Shown here: positions 44,549 through 52,768 of the stretch, piece after piece
Position numbering within the stretch: position 1 is the first letter of the stretch
How the letters are laid out: the number at the start of each line of letters is the position of its first letter
NCBI RefSeq assembly: GCF_015694465.1
Contig: NZ_JADQDO010000003.1
Span: 124,001-188,000 of the forward strand
Direction: 5' to 3'
Origin: Microvirga alba
GTDB taxonomy: Bacteria; Pseudomonadota; Alphaproteobacteria; Rhizobiales; Beijerinckiaceae
Length of the DNA: 64,000 bases
The notes under the pieces: model-generated
What the model was told of the DNA's origin: nothing
Databases searched by the model: none
Seen by the model: only the letters and a program-made list of their open reading frames with translations
Made by a program: the position numbers and the translations under genes

Positions 44549-45481
44549 TTACTGGGGCTTCGTGTATCCCGGCCTCTGCGGAAGAGCGAGGATATACTCC
44601 GACATAGCCTGGCGGTCGGCCTCGGAAAGCTGTGCGGTGTTGTGGACGACCGACGCCATGGGACCTCCGACCGTATCGAAGTTCGGCGTCTCACCCGTCT
44701 TCAGGAGCGTCGTCATTTCTTCAAGGGTCCATCCACCGATTCCCTTGGGACCCGGCGTGATGTTGGGAACGACGCCCTTGCCTTCCGGATCCGGACCTCC
44801 GGCGAAGCGGCGGTCCGTGATGATCGCGCCCATGAAATTCCGCTCGCTATGACACTCGGCGCAGTGACCTGGACCTTCCACCAGATAAGCCCCGCGGTTC
44901 ACGTCGGCAGGCTTGGTCGAATCGGGTTGGAACACGCGCCCATCGAGAAATGCGAGCTTCCAAAGGCCGACGCCCTGACGAATGTTGAACGGGAATAGCA
45001 GTTCGTGCGGCGGGGCGCGGCCCTCGACCGCCGGCAGGGTCGTCATGAACGCGAACAAATCGGACAGCTCGTCCGGCGTCATCCGCTGATAAGACGTGTA
45101 GGGAAAGGCCGGATAGTAGTGCCGCCCGTCCGGCGACACGCCCTCGCGCATGGCCCGCACGAAATCGGTGACGCTCCAGCTCCCGATCCCGTCCTGCTTA
45201 TGAGGCGAGATATTCGGCGTATGGAAGGTGCCGAAAGGCGACTTGAGGGCATAGCCCCCTCCGAGCCGCATGCGATCGTCCTGGCCGGGGGTGGCGTGAC
45301 AGGAGGTGCAGCCTCCCGCAAAAAACAGGGTCCGGCCATTCTCCGGATCCGGGGGGCGATTGGCGGTGGGACCCGGTTGCTCGCCCCGAAGGAGGCGATA
45401 TGCCGACGGCGAAGTCAGCGCCAGAAAGCCCAGACCTCCGCAAACGGCCAAAAACAGCAGGCCCGTCAGCGCCCTGCGCAT
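44549..45481 (-). CDS. Dihaem cytochrome c
   Basis: 310 residues. A hydrophobic N-terminal helix (LTGLLFLAVCGGLGFLALTS) is probably an uncleaved anchor. Two class I cytochrome c domains follow, with haem sites CTSCH at about 60-64 and CAECH at about 200-204; methionine ligands are likely in the FPYTSYQRMTPDEL region and PMASVVHNTAQL. It resembles the cytochrome subunits of membrane alcohol/aldehyde or gluconate dehydrogenases. GGAG precedes ATG 45481. It lies downstream of a class II cytochrome c gene on the same strand, separated by a hairpin. It could carry electrons for a nearby dehydrogenase, but no partner is adjacent. Confidence 0.85.
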   Translation of the reverse strand: MRRALTGLLFLAVCGGLGFLALTSPSAYRLLRGEQPGPTANRPPDPENGRTLFFAGGCTSCHATPGQDDRMRLGGGYALKSPFGTFHTPNISPHKQDGIGSWSVTDFVRAMREGVSPDGRHYYPAFPYTSYQRMTPDELSDLFAFMTTLPAVEGRAPPHELLFPFNIRQGVGLWKLAFLDGRVFQPDSTKPADVNRGAYLVEGPGHCAECHSERNFMGAIITDRRFAGGPDPEGKGVVPNITPGPKGIGGWTLEEMTTLLKTGETPNFDTVGGPMASVVHNTAQLSEADRQAMSEYILALPQRPGYTKPQ

Positions 45482-45502
45482 CACGAATTCTCCAACATGA
45501 AA

Positions 45503-45523
45503 CGGGCGGCGCACGGCCGCCCG
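45503..45523 (-). terminator. GC-rich hairpin between the two cytochrome genes
   Basis: Read on the minus strand, CGGGCGGC and GCCGCCCG pair perfectly around a five-base loop and are followed by TTTC. It lies after the class II cytochrome stop and before the dihaem gene's ribosome site, so it may reduce read-through. Confidence 0.5.
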
Positions 45524-45540
45524 GATCGCGCCTGATAGGA

Positions 45541-45975
45541 TTAGCTTTTACGGAAGGTCTTGTGGCAGGTGCCGCAGTTCTGGAGGACCTTGGGGAACTC
45601 AGCTTTGAATGAGGCTTCGTCCTTGATGGACGTGATCGCCGCCTGAGCATCCTGTTCCAGCTTCGCAAAGCCGGATTCGAAAGCCGCCTTGCTTTCCCAG
45701 ATGGTCGGGAGGGCCTCGGTCTTGTCCGTCGTTGCCTTCGAGCTCTCGGGGAAAAGGCCCGGAGCCTTCTTCGCGTTTTCCGAGATGGTCTTGAGCGCCG
45801 CCTGTGCCTTGGCGAGGTCGAACGGCTCTTGCCCGCGCAGCATGCCGCCGGTGGTCTTGGTTTCACCGCCCATCTGCTTCATCAGCGTCTGGCGCTGCTC
45901 CACGACGCCGCTCTCGGCAACCGCCGCAGTCATGCCGAGCGCCAGGAGGCCGGCAACGAAAATAGCACGCTTCAT
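45541..45975 (-). CDS. Class II cytochrome c (cytochrome c'/c556 type)
   Basis: 144 residues. A signal peptide (MKRAIFVAGLLALGMTAAVA) is followed by a four-helix-bundle cytochrome with the haem site CGTCHKTFR at the very C-terminus, as in class II c-type cytochromes. AAGGGAAG precedes ATG 45975. Family members bind NO or act as electron carriers; the sequence does not say which. Confidence 0.88.
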   Translation of the reverse strand: MKRAIFVAGLLALGMTAAVAESGVVEQRQTLMKQMGGETKTTGGMLRGQEPFDLAKAQAALKTISENAKKAPGLFPESSKATTDKTEALPTIWESKAAFESGFAKLEQDAQAAITSIKDEASFKAEFPKVLQNCGTCHKTFRKS

Positions 45976-46096
45976 ATATTCTTCCCTTCGTTGGCCCAAG
46001 CAATCGCATTTTGTCGATCTAAGCTCGGCAGGCTGTTACTAGCACACACTTTTCCCGATTCCGGCAATCCGAGACGGACACACATCTCCGTGAGGC

Positions 46097-46417
46097 CTAT
46101 TCGATCGGCTCTCCCGCCAAGACCCAATCCTTGAAGCCTCCCTTGTAGTGCTCGCGGATATCCCGTCCTGAGGCTTGTGCGAATTCGAGTGCCCGGATCG
46201 ATCGGACGCCGGCGGCACAGGAAAAGACGATCCGCTTGTCTTGCGGGAGGGAGGACGGATCGAAGGACGACAAGGGATGGGAAATGGCCCCCGGAATATG
46301 GCCCGCCGCGTATTCCTGCGGCTCCCGCACATCGACCAGAAGGATGGAGCCGCCCTGAAGCCCCTGCTTGATGGCCTCGCGGTCAAGATCGACGATTTGG
46401 GTTGTTACTCCGCTCAT
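46097..46417 (-). CDS. Rhodanese-like single-domain sulfurtransferase
   Basis: 106 residues with the rhodanese fold: LLVDVREPQEYAAGHIPGAI near 27-46 and the active-site cysteine in FSCAAGVRS. Single-domain rhodaneses of this size pass sulfane sulfur to acceptors such as cyanide, thioredoxin or biosynthetic partners. A good GGAGG site lies before the ATG. Its position between cytochromes and a Kbp-like gene is not informative. Confidence 0.88.
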   Translation of the reverse strand: MSGVTTQIVDLDREAIKQGLQGGSILLVDVREPQEYAAGHIPGAISHPLSSFDPSSLPQDKRIVFSCAAGVRSIRALEFAQASGRDIREHYKGGFKDWVLAGEPIE

Positions 46418-46499
46418 GGGGCTCCTCCGTGCGCATGCCTGAACCCTATCGGTTTCGCACGGAGAACGGCAATCGGAAATAGTCCCATTTCCGGAGTGC

Positions 46500-46946
46500 C
46501 TAAGCGAGCGCCGGAATGCGCAGCACCCAGCCCGGCTGGATCATGTCGGGGTTTTTGACCGGGGGGGAGTTGGCCTTCACGATCTCCGTGTATTTCGCGC
46601 CCTTGCCCTTGCCGTAGTGCTTCTCGGCGATCGCCCAAAGGGTGTCGCCCTTTTGAACCGTGTACATGGTGGATTCGGGGGTGGGATTTTGGATCTGGAG
46701 CCCGGCCGTGTCTACCTCGGCCACCCCAAAGGTGTTGCCGAGAGACAGGATGATCTTCTCCGCCTCCTCCTGGCTGACGGCCTGGCCGGACAGCTTGACC
46801 TTGTCGCCATCGACCTCGATTCCGAGCTTGTTGGCATCGAAACCGTGCCCTTGAACCTCTTGCTTCAATTTGTCCGGAGTGGCCGCTTCGGCGCTGCCGC
46901 CGAAAATCTTGGCTCCCGCCTCCTTGATGAACGTGAACAAACCCAT
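46500..46946 (-). CDS. BON-LysM protein (Kbp/YgaU-like)
   Basis: 148 residues, close to E. coli YgaU (149). A BON domain (about 20-90; VDGDKVKLSGQAVSQEEAEK) is followed by a C-terminal LysM domain (YTVQKGDTLWAIAEKHYGKG, NPDMIQPGWVLRIPAL). No signal peptide is present, which matches cytosolic YgaU (renamed Kbp), a potassium-binding protein. ATG 46946 is chosen since MGLFTFIKEAGAKIFG is the usual N-terminus. Confidence 0.87.
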   Translation of the reverse strand: MGLFTFIKEAGAKIFGGSAEAATPDKLKQEVQGHGFDANKLGIEVDGDKVKLSGQAVSQEEAEKIILSLGNTFGVAEVDTAGLQIQNPTPESTMYTVQKGDTLWAIAEKHYGKGKGAKYTEIVKANSPPVKNPDMIQPGWVLRIPALA

Positions 46947-47079
46947 GGCCCCGTCTCCTCTCGCACGGCCCAGGCCGAATTTGGCCAAGCCGAGACGAAG
47001 ACGCGCAGGCCGCGCCAGCGGTTCCGCTTAAGGCGGGAAAGAAGGGACTAAAGTCACCCCTCTCCCCTTGAAAGATTGC

Positions 47080-48522
47080 CTAAGCCAGGGACGAGAACAC
47101 ATCAGCAAGCGACGGCAGGCGATCCTTCAGCCGCAACAGGGCGATCAGCTCGATCTGGACAACTGCCGTGTCGAATTCCCGGTCCGGATCGTGATTGAGC
47201 CGCTCCTCAAACGCCGCCAGGATTTCTTCCTTCGTCCGCCCTTTGACCGCCATGATGAAGGGGAACCCGAATTTCTGCTTGTAGGCGTCGTTGAGCGCCA
47301 GAAAGCGGTCACGTTCAGCTTCGGTCAGGCTGTCGAGCCCGGCGGAAGATTGCTCGCTGCGGGAATCGTCGGTGAGGTCGGCGAGCTTCAACCGGCCAGC
47401 GAGATCGGGATGCGCCCGGATGAGCGCGAGTTTCGGCTCGCGGCCGGCGTCCGACAGCACGTGAACCATCGCGGCATGCAAGCCCTCCGCCGTGTCCTGC
47501 GCCGAGGACAGACCGGCGTCATAGGCCTTCTCGGCAATCCAGGGCGAATGCTCGAAGATGTCACCATAAAGCTCGACGAAGACCGCCTTGTTCATGGTGC
47601 TTGGCCTCAAGCCCGGGAGGCGATGCTGCCTGATCCAGTGCCGTGCGATATCGATCCGCTTCGCGACCCAGACGTGCTCGTGCGAGGCGACATAATCCAA
47701 GAAACGCGCCAAAGCGGCGGCGCGGCCCGGTCGGCCGACGAGGCGGCAATGGAGGCCGACCGACATCATCTTCGGCGCGGTCGCGCCCTCGGCATAGAGC
47801 GTGTCGAACGAGTCCTTCAGATAGCTGAAGAACTGGTCGCCCGAGTTGAAGCCCTGCGGCGTTCCAAACCGCATATCGTTGGCATCGAGCGTGTAGGGCA
47901 CAATCAGTTGCGGGTGCTTCGTGCTCTCGTCCCAGTAGGGCAATTCATCCGCATAGGAATCGGCGCAGTAGAGGAAACCGCCCTCCTCCGCCACGAGACG
48001 GATCGTGTGTTCCGAGGTGCGGCCTGTGTACCAGCCGAGCGGCCTTTCTCCCGTGACCTCGGTGTGGATGCGGATCGCCTCCCTCAGATGTGCGCGCTCC
48101 TCGTCCGAGGAAAAATCCTTGTAATCGATCCATTTGAGCCCGTGGCTCGCGATCTCCCACTCCGCCTCCCTCATGGCGGCGACTGCCTCCGGATTGCGCA
48201 TGAGGGCGGTCGCAACCCCATAGACGGTCACCGGCATGGCTCGCTCGGTGAACATCCGCCACAACCGCCAGAAGCCGGCGCGGGAGCCGTATTCGTAGAT
48301 CGACTCCATGCTCATGTGCCGCTGGCCCGGCCAGGGCGCAGCCCCAACGATCTCCGACAAGAATGCCTCGGACGCCCGGTCGCCATGGAGGATGTTGTTC
48401 TCGCCGCCCTCCTCATAATTGATCACGAACTGGACGCAGACCCGCGCGCGGTTCGGCCAATGGGGCTGCGGCGGATTGCGGCCGTAGCCGATCAGGTCGC
48501 GGGGATAGGATGCGTCAGCCAT
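47080..48522 (-). CDS. puuE: Bifunctional allantoinase PuuE / OHCU decarboxylase UraD fusion
   Basis: 480 residues. Residues 1-305 are a polysaccharide-deacetylase-like allantoinase (PuuE): YPRDLIGYGRNPPQPHWPN, VINYEEGGENNILHGD, ASHGLKWIDYKDFSSDEE and WYTGRTSEHT. Residues from about 308 are the 2-oxo-4-hydroxy-4-carboxy-5-ureidoimidazoline decarboxylase, with active-site HSPWIAEKAYDAG and RAHPDLAGRL. The protein thus makes S-allantoin and then opens it to allantoate. The gene ends close to the Kbp gene and begins two bases after the hiuH stop, so hiuH-puuE form an operon, divergent from puuD. Fusion of these two steps is known in alphaproteobacteria. Confidence 0.92.
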   Translation of the reverse strand: MADASYPRDLIGYGRNPPQPHWPNRARVCVQFVINYEEGGENNILHGDRASEAFLSEIVGAAPWPGQRHMSMESIYEYGSRAGFWRLWRMFTERAMPVTVYGVATALMRNPEAVAAMREAEWEIASHGLKWIDYKDFSSDEERAHLREAIRIHTEVTGERPLGWYTGRTSEHTIRLVAEEGGFLYCADSYADELPYWDESTKHPQLIVPYTLDANDMRFGTPQGFNSGDQFFSYLKDSFDTLYAEGATAPKMMSVGLHCRLVGRPGRAAALARFLDYVASHEHVWVAKRIDIARHWIRQHRLPGLRPSTMNKAVFVELYGDIFEHSPWIAEKAYDAGLSSAQDTAEGLHAAMVHVLSDAGREPKLALIRAHPDLAGRLKLADLTDDSRSEQSSAGLDSLTEAERDRFLALNDAYKQKFGFPFIMAVKGRTKEEILAAFEERLNHDPDREFDTAVVQIELIALLRLKDRLPSLADVFSSLA

Positions 48523-48524
48523 GG

Positions 48525-48878
48525 TCAGCTTCCTCGATAGGTCGAATAGCTCCAGGGCGAGACGAGAAGCGGCACATGATAGTGCCCATCAGGCTCGGCG
48601 ATGGAAAAGCGGATCGGGACAACATCCAGGAAAGGCGGATCGGCCATCGCCGTTCCAGCCGATCTGAAATAGGCTCCGACTTCAAATACGAGTTCGTAAG
48701 TCCCGGTACGGAAGGCCTCGCCGATCATCAGGGGCGCATCAGTCCGTCCGTCCGCATTGGTCGTGGTGCGCAGGACGGAGCGGCGTCTGTCGCCCTCAAC
48801 TGCGAACAGCTCGATAGCGACACCCCTGGCCGGCCTGCCATTGGCGGTATCCAGGACGTGGGTGGACAGGCGGCCCAT
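48525..48878 (-). CDS. hiuH: 5-Hydroxyisourate hydrolase (transthyretin-like)
   Basis: 117 residues. N-terminal [20 protein letters not shown] contains the catalytic His, the middle [13 protein letters not shown] has the Arg, and the protein ends in the family signature [11 protein letters not shown]. It hydrolyses 5-hydroxyisourate, the product of urate oxidation, to OHCU. ATG 48878 gives the normal length; the longer frame adds a hydrophobic prefix not seen in the family. It is the first gene of the hiuH-puuE operon. Confidence 0.93.
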   Translation of the reverse strand: MGRLSTHVLDTANGRPARGVAIELFAVEGDRRRSVLRTTTNADGRTDAPLMIGEAFRTGTYELVFEVGAYFRSAGTAMADPPFLDVVPIRFSIAEPDGHYHVPLLVSPWSYSTYRGS

Positions 48879-49071
48879 GAGAACCTCGCGTGAAATAAAG
48901 AATAGGAATGTTCCGACCCCTCGCCCCGCCGTCAAGCGGCGACTTCAGAACAAGCCGACGAAGATTGGATTATTTGGAATCGGTTCCTGTTGAAAAAGCC
49001 TAACGGCAGGTCTTTCGCAAACAGCAAAGCCCCCCTAGGCTCTCATTTCCTTAAATCTCACAAGTGGCCGC

Positions 49072-50298
49072 ATGATCGACCCGCAAATTTCCGAATGGAT
49101 CAGCCAGCTTCTTCGCTGGACCCACGTCATCACCGCCATTGCCTGGATTGGCTCGTCTTTTTACTTCATCCATCTCGACCTGAGCTTGAAGAGGCGGGAA
49201 GGCCTGCCTCAAGGGGTCGGCGGCGAGGCCTGGCAGGTTCATGGCGGCGGCTTCTACAACATGCGCAAATATCTCGTTGCGCCGGCGGAGATGCCGAAGG
49301 AGCTGACCTGGTTCAAATGGGAAAGCTACGCGACCTGGATCACCGGTTTTTTCCTGATCGTGTGGGTCTATTATCTCCAGGCGGATCTCTACACGATCGA
49401 CCCGTCCGTCCGCGCGCTGAGCCCCTGGCAGGCTCCCGCCATCGGTCTGGGGGCGATCGCGCTGAGCTGGTTTGTCTATGAGGGGCTGTGCCGGTCGCCG
49501 CTCGGCCGGAGCGCTCTCGCCCTTGGGATCGTCCTGTTCTTCTACATTCTGGCGGCGGCTTATTTCTTCACGCAGGTCTTCAACGGCCGCGCCGCCTTCC
49601 TCCACACCGGTGCGATGATCGCGACCTGGATGTCGGCCAGCGTGTTCTTCATCATCATCCCGAACCAGAAAAAGGTCGTGGCGGATCTTTTGGCCGGGCG
49701 CTCGCCCGATCCGGCCCTCGGCAAAGAGGCGAAGCTGCGCTCGACCCACAACAATTACCTGACGCTGCCCGTCATCTTTCTGATGCTCTCGAACCACTAT
49801 CCGCTGACATGGTCTTCGCGATATTCGGTCGCGATCATCGGGCTCGTGGTGATCGCCGGCGCGGTGCTCCGCCACTTCTTCAATTCCCGCCATGCCGACA
49901 AGGGCTCGCCCTGGTGGACATGGGGTGTGGCGACAGCGTGTCTCGTTGCCGCGATCTGGCTCTCGATCATCGGAAAACCCGGCGGCTCCAACATGGCGAA
50001 CGCTCAGGCCGAGCCAACGCGAGCGACGCTCGCTGCCTCTTTCGAGGAGGCGACGCTTGCCGTTCAGTCACGCTGTTCCATGTGCCATGCGGCCGAGCCC
50101 GTTTGGGAAGGCATTCACATCGCACCGAAGGGCGTGCGTCTCGACACGCCGGAGGATATCGCCCGCCATGCTGACCAGATCCGGATCCAGAGCGTCCTGA
50201 CCCATGCCATGCCGCCCAACAACATCACCGAGATGACCTTGGAGGAGCGGACGGCCGTCGCGGCCTGGCTGGCTCAAAAGGATGCGGTAACGCGCTAA
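49072..50298 (+). CDS. puuD: Urate oxidase PuuD, membrane protein with cytochrome c domain
   Basis: 408 residues. Eight or so membrane helices (1-300) start WISQLLRWTHVITAIAWIGS and include the conserved HNNYLTLPVIFLMLSNHYP. The C-terminal 90 residues are a monohaem cytochrome c with CSMCH at 335-339 and a methionine ligand in THAMPPNN. PuuD-type enzymes oxidise urate to 5-hydroxyisourate and pass electrons to the respiratory chain instead of to oxygen directly. It is divergent from hiuH-puuE across a 193-base promoter region, and the three proteins convert urate to allantoate. No regulator gene is adjacent. Confidence 0.92.
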   Translation: MIDPQISEWISQLLRWTHVITAIAWIGSSFYFIHLDLSLKRREGLPQGVGGEAWQVHGGGFYNMRKYLVAPAEMPKELTWFKWESYATWITGFFLIVWVYYLQADLYTIDPSVRALSPWQAPAIGLGAIALSWFVYEGLCRSPLGRSALALGIVLFFYILAAAYFFTQVFNGRAAFLHTGAMIATWMSASVFFIIIPNQKKVVADLLAGRSPDPALGKEAKLRSTHNNYLTLPVIFLMLSNHYPLTWSSRYSVAIIGLVVIAGAVLRHFFNSRHADKGSPWWTWGVATACLVAAIWLSIIGKPGGSNMANAQAEPTRATLAASFEEATLAVQSRCSMCHAAEPVWEGIHIAPKGVRLDTPEDIARHADQIRIQSVLTHAMPPNNITEMTLEERTAVAAWLAQKDAVTR

Positions 50299-50361
50299 AG
50301 GTCTGCGAAAGCGCGTACTGCGGCCGACCCAAAATGCGGCAAAATCGCTCAAGCGCATGAT

Positions 50362-50456
50362 CCGCCGAAGCGGTTCGGCGGCCAAATTATAGTCCATTTC
50401 AAGAGTTTAGAGCGCGAACACGAAGCTGGTTTCCACTTTTGCTGATCACGCTCTGA
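50362..50456. repeat. REP-like intergenic repeats after puuD
   Basis: Two dyads lie close together. CCGCCGAA and TTCGGCGG (50362-50381) form an eight-base-pair stem around GCGG. Then an imperfect long inverted repeat bounded by AGAGCG and CGCTCT (about 50410-50456) contains CGAAGCTGGTTTCCAC, a pattern like the dispersed palindromes common in Rhizobiales genomes. No T-run follows. Confidence 0.55.
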
Positions 50457-50511
50457 GACGCCTCGTATATTCCCACACCTCAAAACTGGCTCTCAAAGGA
50501 GGGACCCCAGA

Positions 50512-50946
50512 ATGTCCGAACTCACCCTGCAAACGGCGCAGACCATCGTCACGGCCGCTCTCAAGACCGCGCGGGAAAAGGCGTTCAAGCCGCTCGCGAT
50601 CGTCGTTTACGATGAGCGCGGAGCCCTCAAGGCCCTCCTGTCCGAGGACGGAACCAGCCTCAAGCGCGCCGAGATCGCCATGGGCAAGGCCTATGGGGCC
50701 CTGTCTCTCGGAGTCGGCTCGCGGGCCCTCCACAAAATGGCGACCGAGCGCCCCTATTTCATCGCGGCTGCGACCCACGCGGTCGGCGGGCAGCTTGTCC
50801 CCGTTCCCGGCGGCGTCCTGATCAAGGATGCGAAGGGACGTGTCCTCGGCTCCGTCGGGGTGTCGGGCGATACTTCTGACAACGACGAAATTGCGGCTGC
50901 CGCAGGCATCGAAGCCGCCGGTCTGGTCTTCGACGCCGGAGCATAA
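50512..50946 (+). CDS. GlcG/HbpS-family (DUF336) protein
   Basis: 144 residues: LQTAQTIVTAALKTAREKAF at the start, VVYDERGALKALLSEDG, then AMGKAYGALSLGVGSRAL and the glycine-rich GGQLVPVPGGVLIKDAKGRV and GSVGVSGDTSDNDE. This is the haem-degrading/HbpS-like domain of the GlcG family. There is no signal peptide, so it is cytosolic. A strong AAAGGAGG precedes the ATG. The function of GlcG-type proteins is not settled; some bind haem or cobalamin. It stands alone between puuD and oppA. Confidence 0.88.
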   Translation: MSELTLQTAQTIVTAALKTAREKAFKPLAIVVYDERGALKALLSEDGTSLKRAEIAMGKAYGALSLGVGSRALHKMATERPYFIAAATHAVGGQLVPVPGGVLIKDAKGRVLGSVGVSGDTSDNDEIAAAAGIEAAGLVFDAGA

Positions 50947-51010
50947 TGCTTCTCCACACCCTGAAATCCTTGGTTTTCCTGGATTTTGAAGGGGGCTCTG
51001 GACAGAAACA

Positions 51011-51024
51011 GTTGTTTGAACAAC
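51011..51024. promoter_or_regulatory. Dyad upstream of oppA
   Basis: GTTGTT and AACAAC flank a two-base centre, about 85 bases before the oppA ATG. Position and symmetry fit a regulator site or a promoter-proximal operator; no family is assigned. Confidence 0.3.
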
Positions 51025-51105
51025 AAATGAGATAAGGTCACGTCCGACGGGCGGGACCGAAGCATTTCGAAACCCTAACGAATAACAGTAAAGGGAACGC
51101 GTCTA

Positions 51106-52689
51106 ATGTCATGGTTGAAAACGTTGGCTCTCGCCTCTGTCGCGACGGCCGCTCTCATGGGCGCAGCATCGGCTGAAGTCGTCTATAATCGCGCTAATTC
51201 CGGCGAGCCGGAAACCCTCGATACGCACAAGACCTCGACCGTTCAGGAAGCCCACATTCTGCGCGACATGCTCGAAGGCCTTGTGACTTACAACGCCAAG
51301 GGCGAGGCGATCCCCGGCCAAGCCGAGAAGTGGGACATCAGCGCCGATGGCAAAACCTACACCTTCAAGCTGCGCGACGGCATCAAGTGGTCGAACGGCG
51401 ATCCGGTGAAGGCGTCCGACTTCGTCTTCTCCTACCGCCGCATCATGAACCCGGAAACGGGCGCGAAGTACGCGAACATCCTCTACCCGATCCTGAATGC
51501 CGAGAAGGCCAACAAGGGTGAGGGCAAGGTCGAGGATATCGGCGTCAAGGCGATCGACGACAAGACGCTCGAAATCAAGCTCGAGGCGGCGACCCCCTAC
51601 TTCATCGAGCTTCTGACCCACCAAACCAGCCTTCCGGTCCATCCGGGTTCGGTCGAGAAGTTCGGCAAGGACTTCGTGAAGCCGGGTAACCTGGTATCGA
51701 ACGGCGCCTACAAGCTCGCAGAGTCCGTGCCGAACTCGCACATCAAGCTCGTGAAGAACGAGAACTACTACGGTGCGAAGGACGTCAAGATCGATACGGT
51801 CATGTACTACCCCACGCCCGATTTCGCGGCGATGGTGCGTCGTTATGAAGCCGGCCAGCTCGACACGACCGACGATATCCCGGCGGATCAGACCAAGGCC
51901 CTGAAGGAAAAATTCAAGGATCAGGTCAAGCTCGGCCCGTATCTCGGCACCTGGTATCTGGTGATCAACTCGTCCAAGGCGCCCTTCAATGACGTGCGCG
52001 TCCGTCAGGCGCTCTCGATGGGCGTGGACCGCGAGTTCATCTCCGAACAGATCTGGGGCCAGACCATGCAGCCCGGCTATTCGTTCATGCCCCCCGGATT
52101 GGGCAACTACGGCGAGCCTGCCTACGCGGACTTCAAGGACGCCTCGCCGATCGACCGTGAGGAAAAGGCGAAGGCCCTTCTCAAGGCAGCTGGCTTCGGC
52201 CCCGGCAAGCCGCTGAAGGTCGAGATCCGCTACAACACCACCGACAACAACCGCAACACGGTTGTGGCTGTGGCCGAGCAGTGGAAGCAGATCGGCGTCG
52301 AGACCTCGTTCATCAACACGGACGGCAAGACCCACTTCGCTTATCTGCGTGACGGCGGCGACTTCGACGTGGCCCGCTACGGCTGGATCGCTGACTACTC
52401 GGATCCGAACGTCTTCCTGTTCCTGCTCCTGAGCGACAACAAGGGCTTCAACTACGGCAAGTACAACAACCCTGAGTACGATGCCCTTCTGAAGCAGGCC
52501 GCTACCGAGCTCGACCTGAAGAAGCGCGCAGACCTCATGAAGAAGGCCGAGGCCATCACCATGAAGGACATGCCGTGGATCCCGGTCATGTACTACGGCA
52601 AGAGCAATCTGATCTCGCCGAAGATCCATGGCTACGTCCATAACACCCGCGGCGTCTATCCGTCGCGCTTCCTGTCGAAGGACCAATAA
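51106..52689 (+). CDS. oppA: Oligopeptide ABC transporter substrate-binding protein (OppA-like)
   Basis: 527 residues. A signal peptide (LKTLALASVATAALMGAASA) precedes a family 5 binding protein: NRANSGEPETLDTHKTSTVQ, GLVTYNAKGEAIPGQAEKWD, FKLRDGIKWSNGDPVKASDF and VRQALSMGVDREFI. It captures peptides in the periplasm. It has no lipobox, so it is soluble. It is followed by a strong terminator and then oppB, oppC and a fused oppDF, so more binding protein than membrane parts is expected. The ligand range is unknown; murein peptides are possible. Confidence 0.92.
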   Translation: MSWLKTLALASVATAALMGAASAEVVYNRANSGEPETLDTHKTSTVQEAHILRDMLEGLVTYNAKGEAIPGQAEKWDISADGKTYTFKLRDGIKWSNGDPVKASDFVFSYRRIMNPETGAKYANILYPILNAEKANKGEGKVEDIGVKAIDDKTLEIKLEAATPYFIELLTHQTSLPVHPGSVEKFGKDFVKPGNLVSNGAYKLAESVPNSHIKLVKNENYYGAKDVKIDTVMYYPTPDFAAMVRRYEAGQLDTTDDIPADQTKALKEKFKDQVKLGPYLGTWYLVINSSKAPFNDVRVRQALSMGVDREFISEQIWGQTMQPGYSFMPPGLGNYGEPAYADFKDASPIDREEKAKALLKAAGFGPGKPLKVEIRYNTTDNNRNTVVAVAEQWKQIGVETSFINTDGKTHFAYLRDGGDFDVARYGWIADYSDPNVFLFLLLSDNKGFNYGKYNNPEYDALLKQAATELDLKKRADLMKKAEAITMKDMPWIPVMYYGKSNLISPKIHGYVHNTRGVYPSRFLSKDQ

Positions 52690-52703
52690 GCTTTAAGCAA
52701 TGG

Positions 52704-52741
52704 GGTGGCTCGTGCGAACGGGCCACCTCTTTTTGTTTTTT
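52704..52741 (+). terminator. Rho-independent terminator/attenuator between oppA and oppB
   Basis: GGTGGCTCGT and ACGGGCCACC form a ten-pair stem (one G-T pair) around GCGA, followed at once by TCTTTTTGTTTTTT. It is a strong terminator on the plus strand that would stop most transcripts after oppA while some read through to oppB. Confidence 0.88.
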
Positions 52742-52768
52742 GCGGTCCTGGGCAATGGAGGCGTCACC

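Noticed and set aside
47068-48540. 490-codon plus-strand frame opposite puuE
   Set aside because: It is antisense to a gene with full domain support; long shadows are common at this GC content.
51109-52686. 525-codon minus-strand frame opposite oppA
   Set aside because: It is antisense to a gene with a signal peptide and clear family motifs; its Val/Leu/Arg-rich composition is typical of a shadow.
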